Of a DNA stretch of 64,000 nucleotides, positions 33,764 through 42,948 are shown one piece after another (the first letter of the stretch is position 1; each line of letters opens with the position of its first letter). The stretch is taken from positions 1,178,001 to 1,242,000 of the forward strand of contig CAWUEW020000003.1 of NCBI GenBank assembly GCA_963921255.3, written 5' to 3'. A program made the position numbers and the translations under genes. A model generated the notes under the pieces. The model was not told the origin of the DNA and searched no databases. It saw nothing but the letters and a program-made list of their open reading frames with translations. Origin of the DNA: JANSYL01 sp963921255. Lineage in GTDB: Bacteria; Pseudomonadota; Alphaproteobacteria; Rhodobacterales; Rhodobacteraceae.

Positions 33764-35212
33764 ATGTTTGATCTGCGCCCGGTTGGGTATGTCCTTGGCC
33801 TGCTGGTGACCGTCCTCGGGATCACCATGTGCCTGCCACTTCTGGCCGATGTGCTTGCGGGCAACGGCCATTGGGGCGCGTTTGCGGAATCGGCCGCCAT
33901 CACTTCCATCATCGGTGTTCTGATGACGATCGCCTGTGCCAACGGGGTGACCAAAGGCCTGAGCATTCAACAGACGTTCCTGATGACGACGGGGGTCTGG
34001 TTGGTTCTGCCGATTTTCGGGGCCATTCCCTTTGTGCTCGGGGCCACGGATGCCCGGTTTGTCGATGCATTCTTCGAAGCGATGTCCGGCCTGACGACCA
34101 CGGGATCCACTGTGTTCACGGGGCTGGATGGACTTCCGGAAGGCATCCTGCTGTGGCGGGGCCTGTTGCAGTGGTTCGGCGGGATCGGCATCATCGTTGT
34201 CGCCATGGCGTTCCTGCCGGAATTGCGGGTTGGCGGGATGCAGATCTTCCGCTCGGAAGGGTTTGATACCTTTGGGAAAATTCTTCCCCGCGCCACCGAG
34301 ATCGCCAGCCGGATTTCGGTGATTTACCTCGCCCTGACGATCGCGGCCGCCCTGACCTATGCGGCGCTGGGGTTGAACGCGTTCGATGCGGTCGTTCACG
34401 CGATGACCACGATCGCCACCGGCGGCTTTGCAAACTACGACACATCTTTCGCGGATCTCGGGCGTGGGGTGGAGTATGCGGGCGTTGTGTTCATGTTGCT
34501 CGCCGCGCTGCCCTTCGTGCGTTACGTCCAGCTTCTGGCGGGAACTGCATCCCCGCTTTGGCGCGACAGCCAGATCCGCGCCTTTATGGCGACGGTGGCC
34601 ATCCTGGCGGTTGGCATGGCGCTTTACCTGTCCATGGTCATGGGGTCGGATACGGAATTTGCGGTCCGCAAAGCGCTGTTCAACACGGTGTCGATCGTCA
34701 CGGGCACGGGCTATGCCAGCGCGGACTACATGCAATGGGGGGCGGTCGCCGTCGTCGTGATGTTTTTTGCAGGCCTCATTGGCGGCTGCGCGGGCTCGAC
34801 CTCCTGCTCGATCAAGGTGTTCCGATACCAGTTGCTGTTTGCGTCGGTTTCAACGCAGGTGCGCCGTCTCTATGCGCCCCATGGTATTTTCGAGCCACGC
34901 TACGAAGGGCGCCCCGTGGCAGATGACGTGGTGTCGTCCGTCATGGCCTTCTTCGCGCTGTTCTTTGTGACGCTTGGGGTGATTTCCGTGCTTCTCGCGC
35001 TGACCGGGCTCGACGTGATCACGGCCATTTCGGGGGCGGCGGCAGCCTTGGCCAACATCGGGCCCGGGCTTGGTCCGGAAATCGGGCCGGCCGGGAACTT
35101 CGCGGGGCTGAGCGACACGGCCAAATGGATCCTGTCGGCGGCGATGTTGATTGGCCGATTGGAACTGATGGCGGTGTTTGTCCTGTTCACCGCGGCCTTC
35201 TGGCGGGCGTGA
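33764..35212 (+). CDS. trkH: TrkH-family potassium uptake protein
   Basis: 482 aa with about ten membrane segments in four M1-P-M2 repeats. Filter regions include SGLTTTGSTVFTGL, TTIATGGFANYD, VTGTGYASADY and NIGPGLGPEIG, each with the pore glycine. Forms the K+ channel of the Trk system, gated by cytoplasmic TrkA (not in this window). It abuts the stop of the convergent flavoprotein gene without any spacer, so transcripts will overlap. Confidence 0.93.
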   Translation: MFDLRPVGYVLGLLVTVLGITMCLPLLADVLAGNGHWGAFAESAAITSIIGVLMTIACANGVTKGLSIQQTFLMTTGVWLVLPIFGAIPFVLGATDARFVDAFFEAMSGLTTTGSTVFTGLDGLPEGILLWRGLLQWFGGIGIIVVAMAFLPELRVGGMQIFRSEGFDTFGKILPRATEIASRISVIYLALTIAAALTYAALGLNAFDAVVHAMTTIATGGFANYDTSFADLGRGVEYAGVVFMLLAALPFVRYVQLLAGTASPLWRDSQIRAFMATVAILAVGMALYLSMVMGSDTEFAVRKALFNTVSIVTGTGYASADYMQWGAVAVVVMFFAGLIGGCAGSTSCSIKVFRYQLLFASVSTQVRRLYAPHGIFEPRYEGRPVADDVVSSVMAFFALFFVTLGVISVLLALTGLDVITAISGAAAALANIGPGLGPEIGPAGNFAGLSDTAKWILSAAMLIGRLELMAVFVLFTAAFWRA

Positions 35213-36418
35213 TCAGGGCTGCACCAGCGCCTTGCTTGCAATGGCCTGGCCGGCGGCGACGCCGGACGACCACGCCCATTGGAAGTTGTACCCCCCGAGC
35301 CAGCCGGTGACGTCGACCGCTTCGCCAATCATGTAAAGACCGGGCACCAGCAACGACTCCATGGTCTTGGAGCTGATCTTTTCCGTCGAGATGCCGCCAA
35401 GCGTGACCTCCGCCGTGCGGTAGCCTTCCGAGGAGGTTGGCGTGATCTCCCACCGCGTCAGGGTTTCGGCAATCTGCCTAAGGGCGGCATCACTCTGATC
35501 GCCCAACGTGCCCTGCACCCCCAACTCGGCCGCGAGGTGCGCGGCAAGTTTCTTGGGCAGGATGTCCGCCAGCACCGTGGTCACGGCCTTCGCACCGGCG
35601 TCCTGGCGGCGCGACCGCAGATGGGCGAACAGGTCGAGATCGGGGCGAAACTGCACGTCGATCTTGTCACCCTCACGCCAGTAGGATGAGATTTGCAGGA
35701 TGGCCGGGCCGCTTAACCCGCGATGGGTGAACAGCATGGCCTCGTCGAACTGGGCGCCCTGGCAACTGACACGCACATCCGCCGCACTGCCGGACAGCTC
35801 GGAAAACTGGGCCTTTCGCGCGCCATCGAAGGTCAGGGGGACCAGGGCGGGCCGGGTTTCGGTGATGCGATGGCCAAACTGCGCGGCCAGGGTGTAAGCC
35901 AGACCCGTCGCCCCCATTTTCGGGATCGATTTGCCGCCGGTCGCCACCACCACGGCGCGGGCCCGGACGGTGATCGGTTCCCCCGCGCGCGTCAGCTTCA
36001 GGACGAACCCGTCGCCGTCGCGGGCCACGTCTTCGATGGATGTCTTGAGCCAAAGGTCCGCTGCGGCGGCTTCGGCCAGAAGCATGGCGATGATGTCTTT
36101 CGAACTCGTGTCACAGAACAGTTGGCCAAGGGTCTTCTCGTGCCAAGGGATGTTGTGGTGACTGACCAGATCCAGAAAATCCCACTGCGTGTACCGGCTG
36201 AGGGCAGATTTCGCGAAATGGGGGTTCTCGGACAGGAAATTTTCGGGGCTGCATCCCAGATTGGTAAAGTTGCACCGCCCGCCGCCGGAGATGCGGATTT
36301 TCTCGCCGGGGGCCTTTGCATGATCGACCACCAAGGTTCCGGGGCCACTGTGGGCTGCGCACATCAGACCGGCGGCGCCCGCGCCCAGAATGACTGTGTT
36401 GTAGGGTCTGGTCGTCAT
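35213..36418 (-). CDS. HI0933/YhiN-family NAD(P)/FAD-dependent oxidoreductase
   Basis: 401 aa. FAD Rossmann motif ILGAGAAGLMCAAHSG at the start, then KIRISGGGRCNFTNL, the signature of the HI0933 (BaiN) group, VVVATGGKSIPKMGATG, and the C-terminal GEAVDVTGWLGGYNFQWAWSSG. The family reduces unsaturated or steroid-like substrates in some bacteria, but the usual role is unknown. Convergent with trkH, the two stop codons being adjacent. Confidence 0.9.
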   Translation of the reverse strand: MTTRPYNTVILGAGAAGLMCAAHSGPGTLVVDHAKAPGEKIRISGGGRCNFTNLGCSPENFLSENPHFAKSALSRYTQWDFLDLVSHHNIPWHEKTLGQLFCDTSSKDIIAMLLAEAAAADLWLKTSIEDVARDGDGFVLKLTRAGEPITVRARAVVVATGGKSIPKMGATGLAYTLAAQFGHRITETRPALVPLTFDGARKAQFSELSGSAADVRVSCQGAQFDEAMLFTHRGLSGPAILQISSYWREGDKIDVQFRPDLDLFAHLRSRRQDAGAKAVTTVLADILPKKLAAHLAAELGVQGTLGDQSDAALRQIAETLTRWEITPTSSEGYRTAEVTLGGISTEKISSKTMESLLVPGLYMIGEAVDVTGWLGGYNFQWAWSSGVAAGQAIASKALVQP

Positions 36419-36463
36419 GGGGTGGCGCCTTCAGGGGGTGCGCCGACTGCGTCGTCGCGGGGG

Positions 36464-36484
36464 GCGCAGGCCTGCGGCCTGCGC
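36464..36484. terminator. GC-rich hairpin between J-domain and HI0933-type genes
   Basis: GCGCAGGCC, loop TGC, GGCCTGCGC: a perfect 9-bp stem without a following T run. It lies 46 bases before the flavoprotein start in the 189-base minus-strand spacer 36419-36607. Termination would need Rho or another signal. Confidence 0.4.
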
Positions 36485-36537
36485 AGGGTGCCAAGGTCAC
36501 GGGTGGGCCAGGCGTGGCCGCGTGTGGCACGGGTTTC

Positions 36538-36575
36538 TGCCGTCGGAGCCTCCGGCGGGGATATTTTTGAAACAG
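36538..36575. repeat. Possible Rhodobacteraceae-type intergenic repeat
   Basis: The block with CGGAGCCTCCGGCGGGG followed by ATATTTTTGAAACAG resembles a short intergenic repeat I recall as common in Rhodobacteraceae genomes. It contains a small CGGAG/CTCCG dyad and an AT-rich tail. Only one copy is seen here, so the repeat status rests on memory. Confidence 0.4.
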
Positions 36576-36607
36576 AGACCGGGCCCATATCGCTTAGCGG
36601 ACAAGGG

Positions 36608-37240
36608 TTAGTCCGCGAAATTGCGGCTGTCCTTGATTTGGTCCCATGCCCAGACAACCTCTTGCAGGCGTTCTTCGTCCGAGCGGTCGCCGCCATTCAT
36701 GTCCGGGTGCAGGACCTTGATGAGGGCTTTGTAGGATTTCCGGATTTCCGCCTTGGACATGGTGTCCTTGGCATCGAGGATTTCGATGGCCTTCCGCTCC
36801 GTCGGTGGAAGCTTCCGACCAGAGGCCGCACCGTTTCGGCCCGGATTTCGGGTGGCGTTTTCGCCCAGAACCTGGTGCGCGTCGTCAATGCCAAGCCGCG
36901 CCCAGGCGCGCTCTTCCACGGATTTCTTGAACGGCTTGGTCGGGCGGTCCCACACGCGATCCCGGTCCAGTTGCGCTTCCATCTCGGCTTCGGTGGTGCC
37001 GTCGAAGAAGTTCCATTTCAGATTGTATTCCCGCACGTGATCCCGGCAGAACCAGAAGAACTCGTCGAGATTGTCCGGGCTCTTGGGCGCGCGGTATTGG
37101 CCGGGCTCCTGGCAGCCCGGATGTTCGCACACGCGTTGTGACGTTTCAAATGCGCCGGACATGCCGCGCCGCCCGGTGCGCCGCTTCTTCTTGTCGGTCG
37201 ACACGCGGAGGTCAAAATTGAATGGGTCTTTGTCGGTCAT
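36608..37240 (-). CDS. J-domain protein with N-terminal Cys/His cluster
   Basis: 210 aa. The J domain is at the C-terminus (about 145-205) with the HPD motif in VLHPDMNGGDRSDEERL, instead of the usual N-terminal place. Upstream is a Cys/His pattern, CEHPGC ... FCRDH, that may bind a metal. No G/F-rich or zinc-finger domain of DnaJ is present. It should recruit DnaK to a particular client. Single gene, divergent from bolA. Confidence 0.85.
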   Translation of the reverse strand: MTDKDPFNFDLRVSTDKKKRRTGRRGMSGAFETSQRVCEHPGCQEPGQYRAPKSPDNLDEFFWFCRDHVREYNLKWNFFDGTTEAEMEAQLDRDRVWDRPTKPFKKSVEERAWARLGIDDAHQVLGENATRNPGRNGAASGRKLPPTERKAIEILDAKDTMSKAEIRKSYKALIKVLHPDMNGGDRSDEERLQEVVWAWDQIKDSRNFAD

Positions 37241-37316
37241 GGGGCACCCTTCTCGACTCGGAACCGTGAGTTTAAGGTTTTGGCGGGCAAGGTGAAGAGG
37301 CCAGAGGCGGAAAACG

Positions 37317-37574
37317 ATGACACGGACTGAAAAAATTGTGGAGCGGTTGCAAGCAGCCTTTGAGCCGCGTGTTCTGAATGTGGTTGACGAAAGTGAAGGT
37401 CATCGCGGACATGCCGGATTTCAAGAGGGCGGCGAAAGCCACTTTGCCGTCACCATCGAAAGCGAGAAGTTCGAAGGCCTGAGCCGGATTGCACGCCATC
37501 GTGCCGTGCACGACGCGCTCGGCAAGGATCTGGTCTCAGAGATCCACGCTCTTGCGCTCACCATCCGGGTCTGA
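37317..37574 (+). CDS. bolA: BolA-family protein
   Basis: 85 aa with the class II KH-like BolA fold: HRGHAGFQEGGESHFAVTIESEKF (His residues for Fe-S cluster binding with a monothiol glutaredoxin) and RIARHRAVHDALGKDL. The helix-turn-helix like C-terminal region is intact. Works in iron homeostasis and stress morphology. Its last 39 bases overlap the 3' end of the convergent DUF4177 gene. Confidence 0.92.
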   Translation: MTRTEKIVERLQAAFEPRVLNVVDESEGHRGHAGFQEGGESHFAVTIESEKFEGLSRIARHRAVHDALGKDLVSEIHALALTIRV

Positions 37575-37931
37575 CGCGGCGCTTTCGGCGTCGGTGTCTT
37601 CCATGGTCGCGGTTTCGACCTCTTCGATGGCATCCGGGGCGTCCAAATCCGGTATCGCGTCCTCCGGTTCGGCGCTCGGTTCGGGCAGGTCCACGTCGGC
37701 GGCCACGGGGCGCTGGAACACCAAGACGTTTCGATACACCACGGTTTTCGACGTCAATCCGCTGCGTTCTTCTTGCGGCAAGGTGTCGGTGCGGACGTAT
37801 ACCCACCCTTCGCTGGCATAGGAGTTGACGACCTCTTCAAGCGTCGCGGCAAACCGCGCCGCGCCCTTCAGACCTTTGATCTTGGTCGCTTTCTCGGGTG
37901 CAGGGACGATTTTGTACTCTTAGCGTGTCAT
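37536..37931 (-). pseudogene. DUF4177-like gene with an in-frame TAA at codon 4
   Basis: From the ATG at 37931 the minus strand reads M-T-R-stop-E-Y-K-I-V-P-A-P-E-K and then stays open for 128 codons: ...NSYASEGWVYVRTDTL, RSGLTSKTVVYRNVLVFQRP, then an acidic tail. DUF4177 relatives I recall start MTRYEYK, so TAA (37920-37922) stands where Tyr (TAT/TAC) is expected, a single-base change. No ATG, GTG or TTG restart occurs before a TTG at 37781, which would lose the conserved half. It is either a recent pseudogene, a sequencing error, or read through. Confidence 0.7.
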
Positions 37932-38109
37932 GGTCTCTCCGAGGCTTTGGTCACGGTTATGACTGCGCGGGTTTGTTCGGGCAAGGGGTGGGTTTCCGGC
38001 AGTTTGGCGGTGCCGGTCCGGACCCCGCAGCCTCGCACCCATTGGCCATCATTGTCGGCGCCAAAGTTTTTCGATAGACACGAGGGTGGTCGCAGTTTGG
38101 GGGGAGAAC

Positions 38110-39027
38110 ATGCGTCGTATCACTGCATTTGCGGTGTCACTTTCCGTTGGCACCTTGATGGCTGGGACACTCTGGGCCGACACGCCCATCGTGTCGGGTC
38201 TGGATTTTGCGTTGGGCAGCACCACACGCACCGGCACCGCGATCAACTCATCGGGCACACCCGGTGAAGCGGACGCCTTCAACCTGTTCGAGGTGGGCGG
38301 GTTCACGACGATCCCCCTGGGGCCGCAATGGCGTCTGCAATTGGAGGCCAGCACGCGCGACAACGACATTCCGGCGGTGATTGGCGGGTTCTTCTCGGAT
38401 GACTCGTCCACACGCAGCGGTCAATTTGGATTGCAATTGGGGTATGCCACGCAGGATTGGTACCTGGGGGCCTTCGGCGCCTGGGCATCGACGCGCTTCA
38501 CGAATTTTGACACGGATCAGAATGCACGGACCGAAGCCGTTGGCCTGGCCGCGGCCTATCACAGGGGCGATTGGATGTTTGCGGCCCAAGCCGGTGTTCT
38601 GAACGCGCGCGCGCCCAATCCCGAAGTGATGGATGATGGCCGGTTCGCGGCGCTGAACGCGGTGCACTTTCTCAATCAGGGTCAGACCGCCATCGGGGCG
38701 CGCATCGCCGTCGCGGATGGGGATCAGGACACCGACTCGGGTTCGGGCCCCGACGACATCGACCTGTTGGAGATCGGGCTCTTTATCGAACACGGCCTCG
38801 ATCGTCCGGCCTTTGGCGGTCAGGCCAGCCTGTTCGCCGAGCTGAATTGGCTGGACGTGGTGGAAAACCGGTCCGGCGGCGGCACACAGCGGGCGCAGGA
38901 AACGCAGATCAGCCTTGGGATGCGCATCGTATTCGGAGCCCCGTCGGTGCAGGCCCGGTCCCGCGCCACGGCACCGCGTTTGCCCGATTTTGGCCGCTGG
39001 CAAGGGCTGGTTCCGATCGTCGACTAA
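38110..39027 (+). CDS. Exported outer-membrane beta-barrel-like protein
   Basis: 305 aa from the ATG at 38110, preceded by GGGGGGAG; an in-frame ATG 24 bases upstream is less likely. Signal peptide MRRITAFAVSLSVGTLMAG..WA, then alternating hydrophobic/polar strands with aromatic girdle residues (RLQLEAST, FGLQLGYATQDWYLGAFGAW, TAIGARIAVADGDQD). It does not end in the classical C-terminal aromatic of barrels. I recognise no family. Upstream 178 bases show no clear promoter. Confidence 0.65.
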   Translation: MRRITAFAVSLSVGTLMAGTLWADTPIVSGLDFALGSTTRTGTAINSSGTPGEADAFNLFEVGGFTTIPLGPQWRLQLEASTRDNDIPAVIGGFFSDDSSTRSGQFGLQLGYATQDWYLGAFGAWASTRFTNFDTDQNARTEAVGLAAAYHRGDWMFAAQAGVLNARAPNPEVMDDGRFAALNAVHFLNQGQTAIGARIAVADGDQDTDSGSGPDDIDLLEIGLFIEHGLDRPAFGGQASLFAELNWLDVVENRSGGGTQRAQETQISLGMRIVFGAPSVQARSRATAPRLPDFGRWQGLVPIVD

Positions 39028-39046
39028 GGCCGCCGTTGTCCGGCTC

Positions 39047-39994
39047 TCAGAACTGGAACATCGCGAACACGAGGATTGCATAGATCTTGACCCGGTCTTC
39101 GTCGGGCAGCGATGCAGCCTCGTAGAGGATGCTCTGTGCGAGCGCGCGCCCGGGTTCTTCCATGCCAAGACGCCCGTAGACGCGGGCAATGCGGGCCAGC
39201 GCTTCGAGGCGCGGCGCGTCGGGCATGTCCGTGTCCTCTTCAAGGATCGTCTGCGCCGGGGGCAATCGGTCCAATCCTTCGGCCCCGTCGGTCAGAAGGT
39301 ATTCGGCGGCGGCAATGTCCACGGCCAGCACAGTCTGAAAGTCTTCTGACGGATGGCCACGGGTGATCTCCAGCGCCCTGTCGACGGCCATTTGGGCGAC
39401 GTCGATGGCACCGATCCGCGCCGCAATCCAGGCCAGGTCGCTGTAGGAGCGCTGTCGCGCGGGTGGTCGGCGCAGGGCTTCGATTTCGGTCGCGTAGTCA
39501 TCAAGAAAGGACCGCGCCAGGTCGTCCTGGCCCATTTGGTCCAGCGCTTCGATGATCATGGGAAAGGCGATCATACGAGGGATCGGGTGCTCCACCCGTG
39601 CGAAAATCTCGATGGCCTCGTCGGTGTCTTCAACCCGAAGGATCTGGTCCAACGTCCAGATGATCATTTCGGCCTGGCGGTTGTCGATCCGGTCCGCGAA
39701 GTAACTGGGCCGTGGATGGCGCAGGTCGCGTTCGGCTTGGATGTGGGTCGACAGGGTCCACGCCCCGTAGGCGTAAACGACGGCAATGTCGCGCGGCAGG
39801 CCGTCTTCCATTTCATCGGATTGTTCCAGCAAGGTGCGGGCCAGGCAATAATCGTTCAGCCCGTCCATCTCGCAGATCAGCAATTCGAGAAAGGCATGGG
39901 CCTTCGGCGCCGGCGCGATTGAGAGCGCGAGCATCATGACAACGCCAAAAAGGTGGCGCATGGCGCTATGGGGTGTCCTGCAGGACGCTTTCAT
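39047..39994 (-). CDS. Exported helical-repeat protein, function unknown
   Basis: 315 aa from the ATG at 39994, which overlaps the upstream stop as ATGA; a second ATG at 39961 (MRHLFGVVMMLALSIAPAP) would give a more standard signal peptide. The mature part is helical and repeat-like (RSYSDLAWIAARIGAIDVAQMAVDRALEIT; LARIARVYGRLGMEEPGRALAQSIL), as in TPR or HEAT-like scaffolds. No enzyme motif. It is co-translated with the HExxH protein upstream. Confidence 0.7.
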   Translation of the reverse strand: MKASCRTPHSAMRHLFGVVMMLALSIAPAPKAHAFLELLICEMDGLNDYCLARTLLEQSDEMEDGLPRDIAVVYAYGAWTLSTHIQAERDLRHPRPSYFADRIDNRQAEMIIWTLDQILRVEDTDEAIEIFARVEHPIPRMIAFPMIIEALDQMGQDDLARSFLDDYATEIEALRRPPARQRSYSDLAWIAARIGAIDVAQMAVDRALEITRGHPSEDFQTVLAVDIAAAEYLLTDGAEGLDRLPPAQTILEEDTDMPDAPRLEALARIARVYGRLGMEEPGRALAQSILYEAASLPDEDRVKIYAILVFAMFQF

Positions 39995-40986
39995 TTGCCA
40001 AGTCCCCCTTGGATTTGGGCCAGTGCGGCTTTGATCTCCGATGTCAGGGTGGGATCGACGCCCTCGAAGAAACTCAGGCTGCGCTGCCAATCGACATATG
40101 CGGCGCGCATGTCCTCCCTCTGAAAATTCACATACCCGCGCAGGTAGTAGCCCATGGTGAAGTCGGGATTGATCCGAAGTGCCGCATCAAGCTGCTCATT
40201 CGCCGCGTCCAGACTGCCTTGGCGGTACAGATAGTAGGCGGCGCGGTACCGGTTCACGATCTGCGCGTCTTGCGCGGGCGGGGGCGCGAACATGCGCTCT
40301 GACAAAACCCGTTGCGCTGCCGCACTGCGGGGGTCGGCCACGCGAAAGTACATCGCTGCTGTCAACTCGGCCACGGCTTCATGGAGGTTTGTGGCGGCAT
40401 ATACCGAGGGGAGGCCATGGGCGTGGGCGGGGGCATCATTGTAGGCAAACATGGCATCCCGCACGGTCTGGTCCTGCGCCGCGAGATCCCGTTCGACGCC
40501 ATCAAGAATGGGCTGCATCGCCGCCACCCATTCAGAAGCATGGCCCAACTGGTCAACCGGGTCGGCCAGATGGGCGATCTCATGCACGAACAGCCAATGC
40601 GAATAATCCACCCCGTGGGCGTTCGGGAATCCCTCCCGGAAAAACGCATCCTGCAACACGAGAGAGTTTTCGTGTCGGCGACGGATCCAGGCCGCGGCGG
40701 GATGCGAAGGGGTCGGCTCTGTCGTGCGGTAGATGTGGATGGGTCCCGCCTGCGTGGCCCGCGCCAGCAGACCCGGGGCCCGGGCGCGCATGTCGGCCAG
40801 ATAGCGTTCGACGAAGGCGCGGTGCTGCGGCGTCCACCCGGTCAGCGGGATGCTGAGGGTCGAGTCCGCGCTGAGGGTTGTCCGAAACATGACGGCGCCG
40901 CCAAAGCCCAACTCGTCAGCCCGTGCCAGCGGGGCCACCCCCAACACCAACAGCGTTACAAACACCCACTGACGAACACGATTCAT
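39991..40986 (-). CDS. Exported HExxH metallopeptidase-like protein with C-terminal TPR
   Basis: 331 aa from the ATG at 40986 (MNRVRQWVFVTLLVLG). Signal peptide cleaves near ARA-DEL. The metal site is LFVHEIAHLAD (His135, Glu136, His139), with a candidate third ligand in NLHEAVAELTAAM (Glu203 or Glu207), as in gluzincins. TPR-like helices follow (QGSLDAANEQLDAALRINPDFTMGYYLRGYV). This is the layout of peptidase MA-like proteins. The following helical protein overlaps by ATGA and may be its partner. Confidence 0.75.
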   Translation of the reverse strand: MNRVRQWVFVTLLVLGVAPLARADELGFGGAVMFRTTLSADSTLSIPLTGWTPQHRAFVERYLADMRARAPGLLARATQAGPIHIYRTTEPTPSHPAAAWIRRRHENSLVLQDAFFREGFPNAHGVDYSHWLFVHEIAHLADPVDQLGHASEWVAAMQPILDGVERDLAAQDQTVRDAMFAYNDAPAHAHGLPSVYAATNLHEAVAELTAAMYFRVADPRSAAAQRVLSERMFAPPPAQDAQIVNRYRAAYYLYRQGSLDAANEQLDAALRINPDFTMGYYLRGYVNFQREDMRAAYVDWQRSLSFFEGVDPTLTSEIKAALAQIQGGLGK

Positions 40987-41128
40987 GACAGCCCCCCGAT
41001 CGCGACGGGGGCGCATCTGGCGTCCGGCCCGGTCAGCCGGTCCGTCTGGTGTGATATCCTTCCCCCACGGAAAGCATACCGGGTTCCGGCTCGAAAGCGA
41101 CAAAAACCCGATTTGACGGCGGGGCGCG

Positions 41129-42643
41129 CTACTGGGCGAGCTTCTTGGCGACCAGTTGATTGACGGCCTTCGGGTTGGCTTTGCCGCCCGTCGCCTTCAT
41201 CACCTGTCCCACGAACCAACCGGCAAGCTTCGGATTTTCCTTGGCCTTTTCGACCTGTGCCGGGTTGGCCGCGATGATTTCGTCCACCGCAGCCTCGATG
41301 GCTCCGGTGTCGGTCACCTGCTTCATACCGCGCGCTTCGACGATCTCATCCGGGTCGCCGCCTTCGGTATAGACGATCTCGAACAGGTCTTTCGCGATCT
41401 TGCCCGAGATGGCATCGGACGTGATCAGTTTGATGATCTTGCCCAATTGCCCGGGGCTGACCGGGCTTTCGGTGATGTCGTGATCTTCCTTTTTGAGGCG
41501 ACCAAACAGTTCGTTGATCACCCAGTTCGCGGCCAGTTTGCCGTCTTGGGCGACCGCGACGGTGTCCTCGAAGAAATGCGCGGCGTCGAGGTCGGCGGTC
41601 AGGACGCTGGCGTCATAATCGCTCAGGCCGTAGTCGCCCAGGAACCGGGCTTTCTTGGCGTCGGGCAGTTCGGGCAGGCTGGCTGCAATGTCATCCACCC
41701 AGGCCTGTTCGATCTCCAGGGGCAGAAGATCGGGATCCGGGAAGTAGCGATAGTCATGCGCTTCTTCCTTGGACCGCATGGAACGGGTTTCATTCTTGTC
41801 CGGGTCGTAGAGGCGGGTTTCCTGATCCACCGAGCCGCCCGCCTCGAGGATGGCAATCTGGCGCTTCGCCTCGTAGTCGATGGCCGCCTGGATGAAGCGG
41901 AGCGAGTTCATGTTCTTGATCTCGCAGCGCGTGCCCAGATGGCTGAAATCCTGCGTCTCCTGGTATTTTTCGTAGGCGCCCGGCAGACAGACCGAAACGT
42001 TCACATCGGCCCGCAGGTTGCCGTTTTGCATGTTGCCGTCGCAGGTGCCCAGATACAGCATGATCTGGCGCAGCTTGCTGACATATGCGGCGGCCTCTTC
42101 GGGGCCGCGAATATCGGGGCGACTGACGATTTCCATCAACGCGACGCCGGTGCGGTTGAGATCCACAAAGCTCAGCGCGGGGTCCATGTCATGGATCGAC
42201 TTGCCGGCATCCTGCTCAAGATGGATGCGTTCAATGCGCACCACGCGCGCGGTGCCGTCGCCCAATTCCACCAGCACTTCGCCTTCGCCGACGATGGGGT
42301 GGTACAGCTGGCTGATCTGGTAGCCCTGCGGCAGATCCGGGTAGAAATAGTTCTTGCGGTCAAAGGCCGACCGCAGATGGATGTCCGCCTTCAGACCAAG
42401 GCCCGTGCGCACCGCTTGGGCGACGCAGGTTTCGTTGATGACGGGCAACATCCCCGGCATGCCTGCGTCCACGAAGGCGACATTGGCATTGGGCTCGGCC
42501 CCGAAGGTGGTCGAGGCCCCAGAAAACAGCTTCGCATTCGAACTGACCTGCGCGTGAACCTCCATACCGATCACAAGCTCCCAATCGTGCTTGGCGCCGG
42601 CGATCACTTTGGGTTTCGGGGTCTCGTAGGTCAGGTCGAGCAT
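41129..42643 (-). CDS. gatB: Aspartyl/glutamyl-tRNA(Asn/Gln) amidotransferase subunit B
   Basis: 504 aa from the ATG at 42643, preceded by GGAGG; the long upstream extension is non-homologous. Conserved GatB parts: VIGMEVHAQVSSNAKLFSGAS, YFYPDLPQGYQISQLYHPI (kinase-like tRNA-phosphorylating domain), LMEIVSRPDI, and a C-terminal YqeY-like helical tail (KATGGKANPKAVNQLV). With GatA and GatC it amidates Glu-tRNA(Gln) and Asp-tRNA(Asn). gatA and gatC are not in the window. Confidence 0.95.
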   Translation of the reverse strand: MLDLTYETPKPKVIAGAKHDWELVIGMEVHAQVSSNAKLFSGASTTFGAEPNANVAFVDAGMPGMLPVINETCVAQAVRTGLGLKADIHLRSAFDRKNYFYPDLPQGYQISQLYHPIVGEGEVLVELGDGTARVVRIERIHLEQDAGKSIHDMDPALSFVDLNRTGVALMEIVSRPDIRGPEEAAAYVSKLRQIMLYLGTCDGNMQNGNLRADVNVSVCLPGAYEKYQETQDFSHLGTRCEIKNMNSLRFIQAAIDYEAKRQIAILEAGGSVDQETRLYDPDKNETRSMRSKEEAHDYRYFPDPDLLPLEIEQAWVDDIAASLPELPDAKKARFLGDYGLSDYDASVLTADLDAAHFFEDTVAVAQDGKLAANWVINELFGRLKKEDHDITESPVSPGQLGKIIKLITSDAISGKIAKDLFEIVYTEGGDPDEIVEARGMKQVTDTGAIEAAVDEIIAANPAQVEKAKENPKLAGWFVGQVMKATGGKANPKAVNQLVAKKLAQ

Positions 42644-42948
42644 AGGGGCCTCCGCTGTGCGAACCGGCTTGGGTTTAGGCGAGCGTGCGGCAGGCTGCAA
42701 GCCGCGATGGCGGAAGGCAGACCCGATCCGGACGGCGGGGCGTGGGTCCAGGACGGCGGCGCGCCATTTTTGGACGCTTGGAGGCGGTATCGTCCGATCC
42801 GTCAGGCCCGGTGGTGTTGAAATCTTTGGCGCGCGTCGTGCGAATGGCGGGCTGAACGGGCGTGTCCTGCGCCGGTCTGCCGCGCCCGCTTGTTCATTCC
42901 ATGCGCCCGTGATTGGATCGAGCTTCAGGCCCCGGCAAAGGTGAACCC

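Noticed and set aside
42707..42820. 37-aa ORF between gatB and ureG
   Set aside because: No ribosome site, polar Gly/Asp/Arg composition with no recognisable pattern; chance frame.
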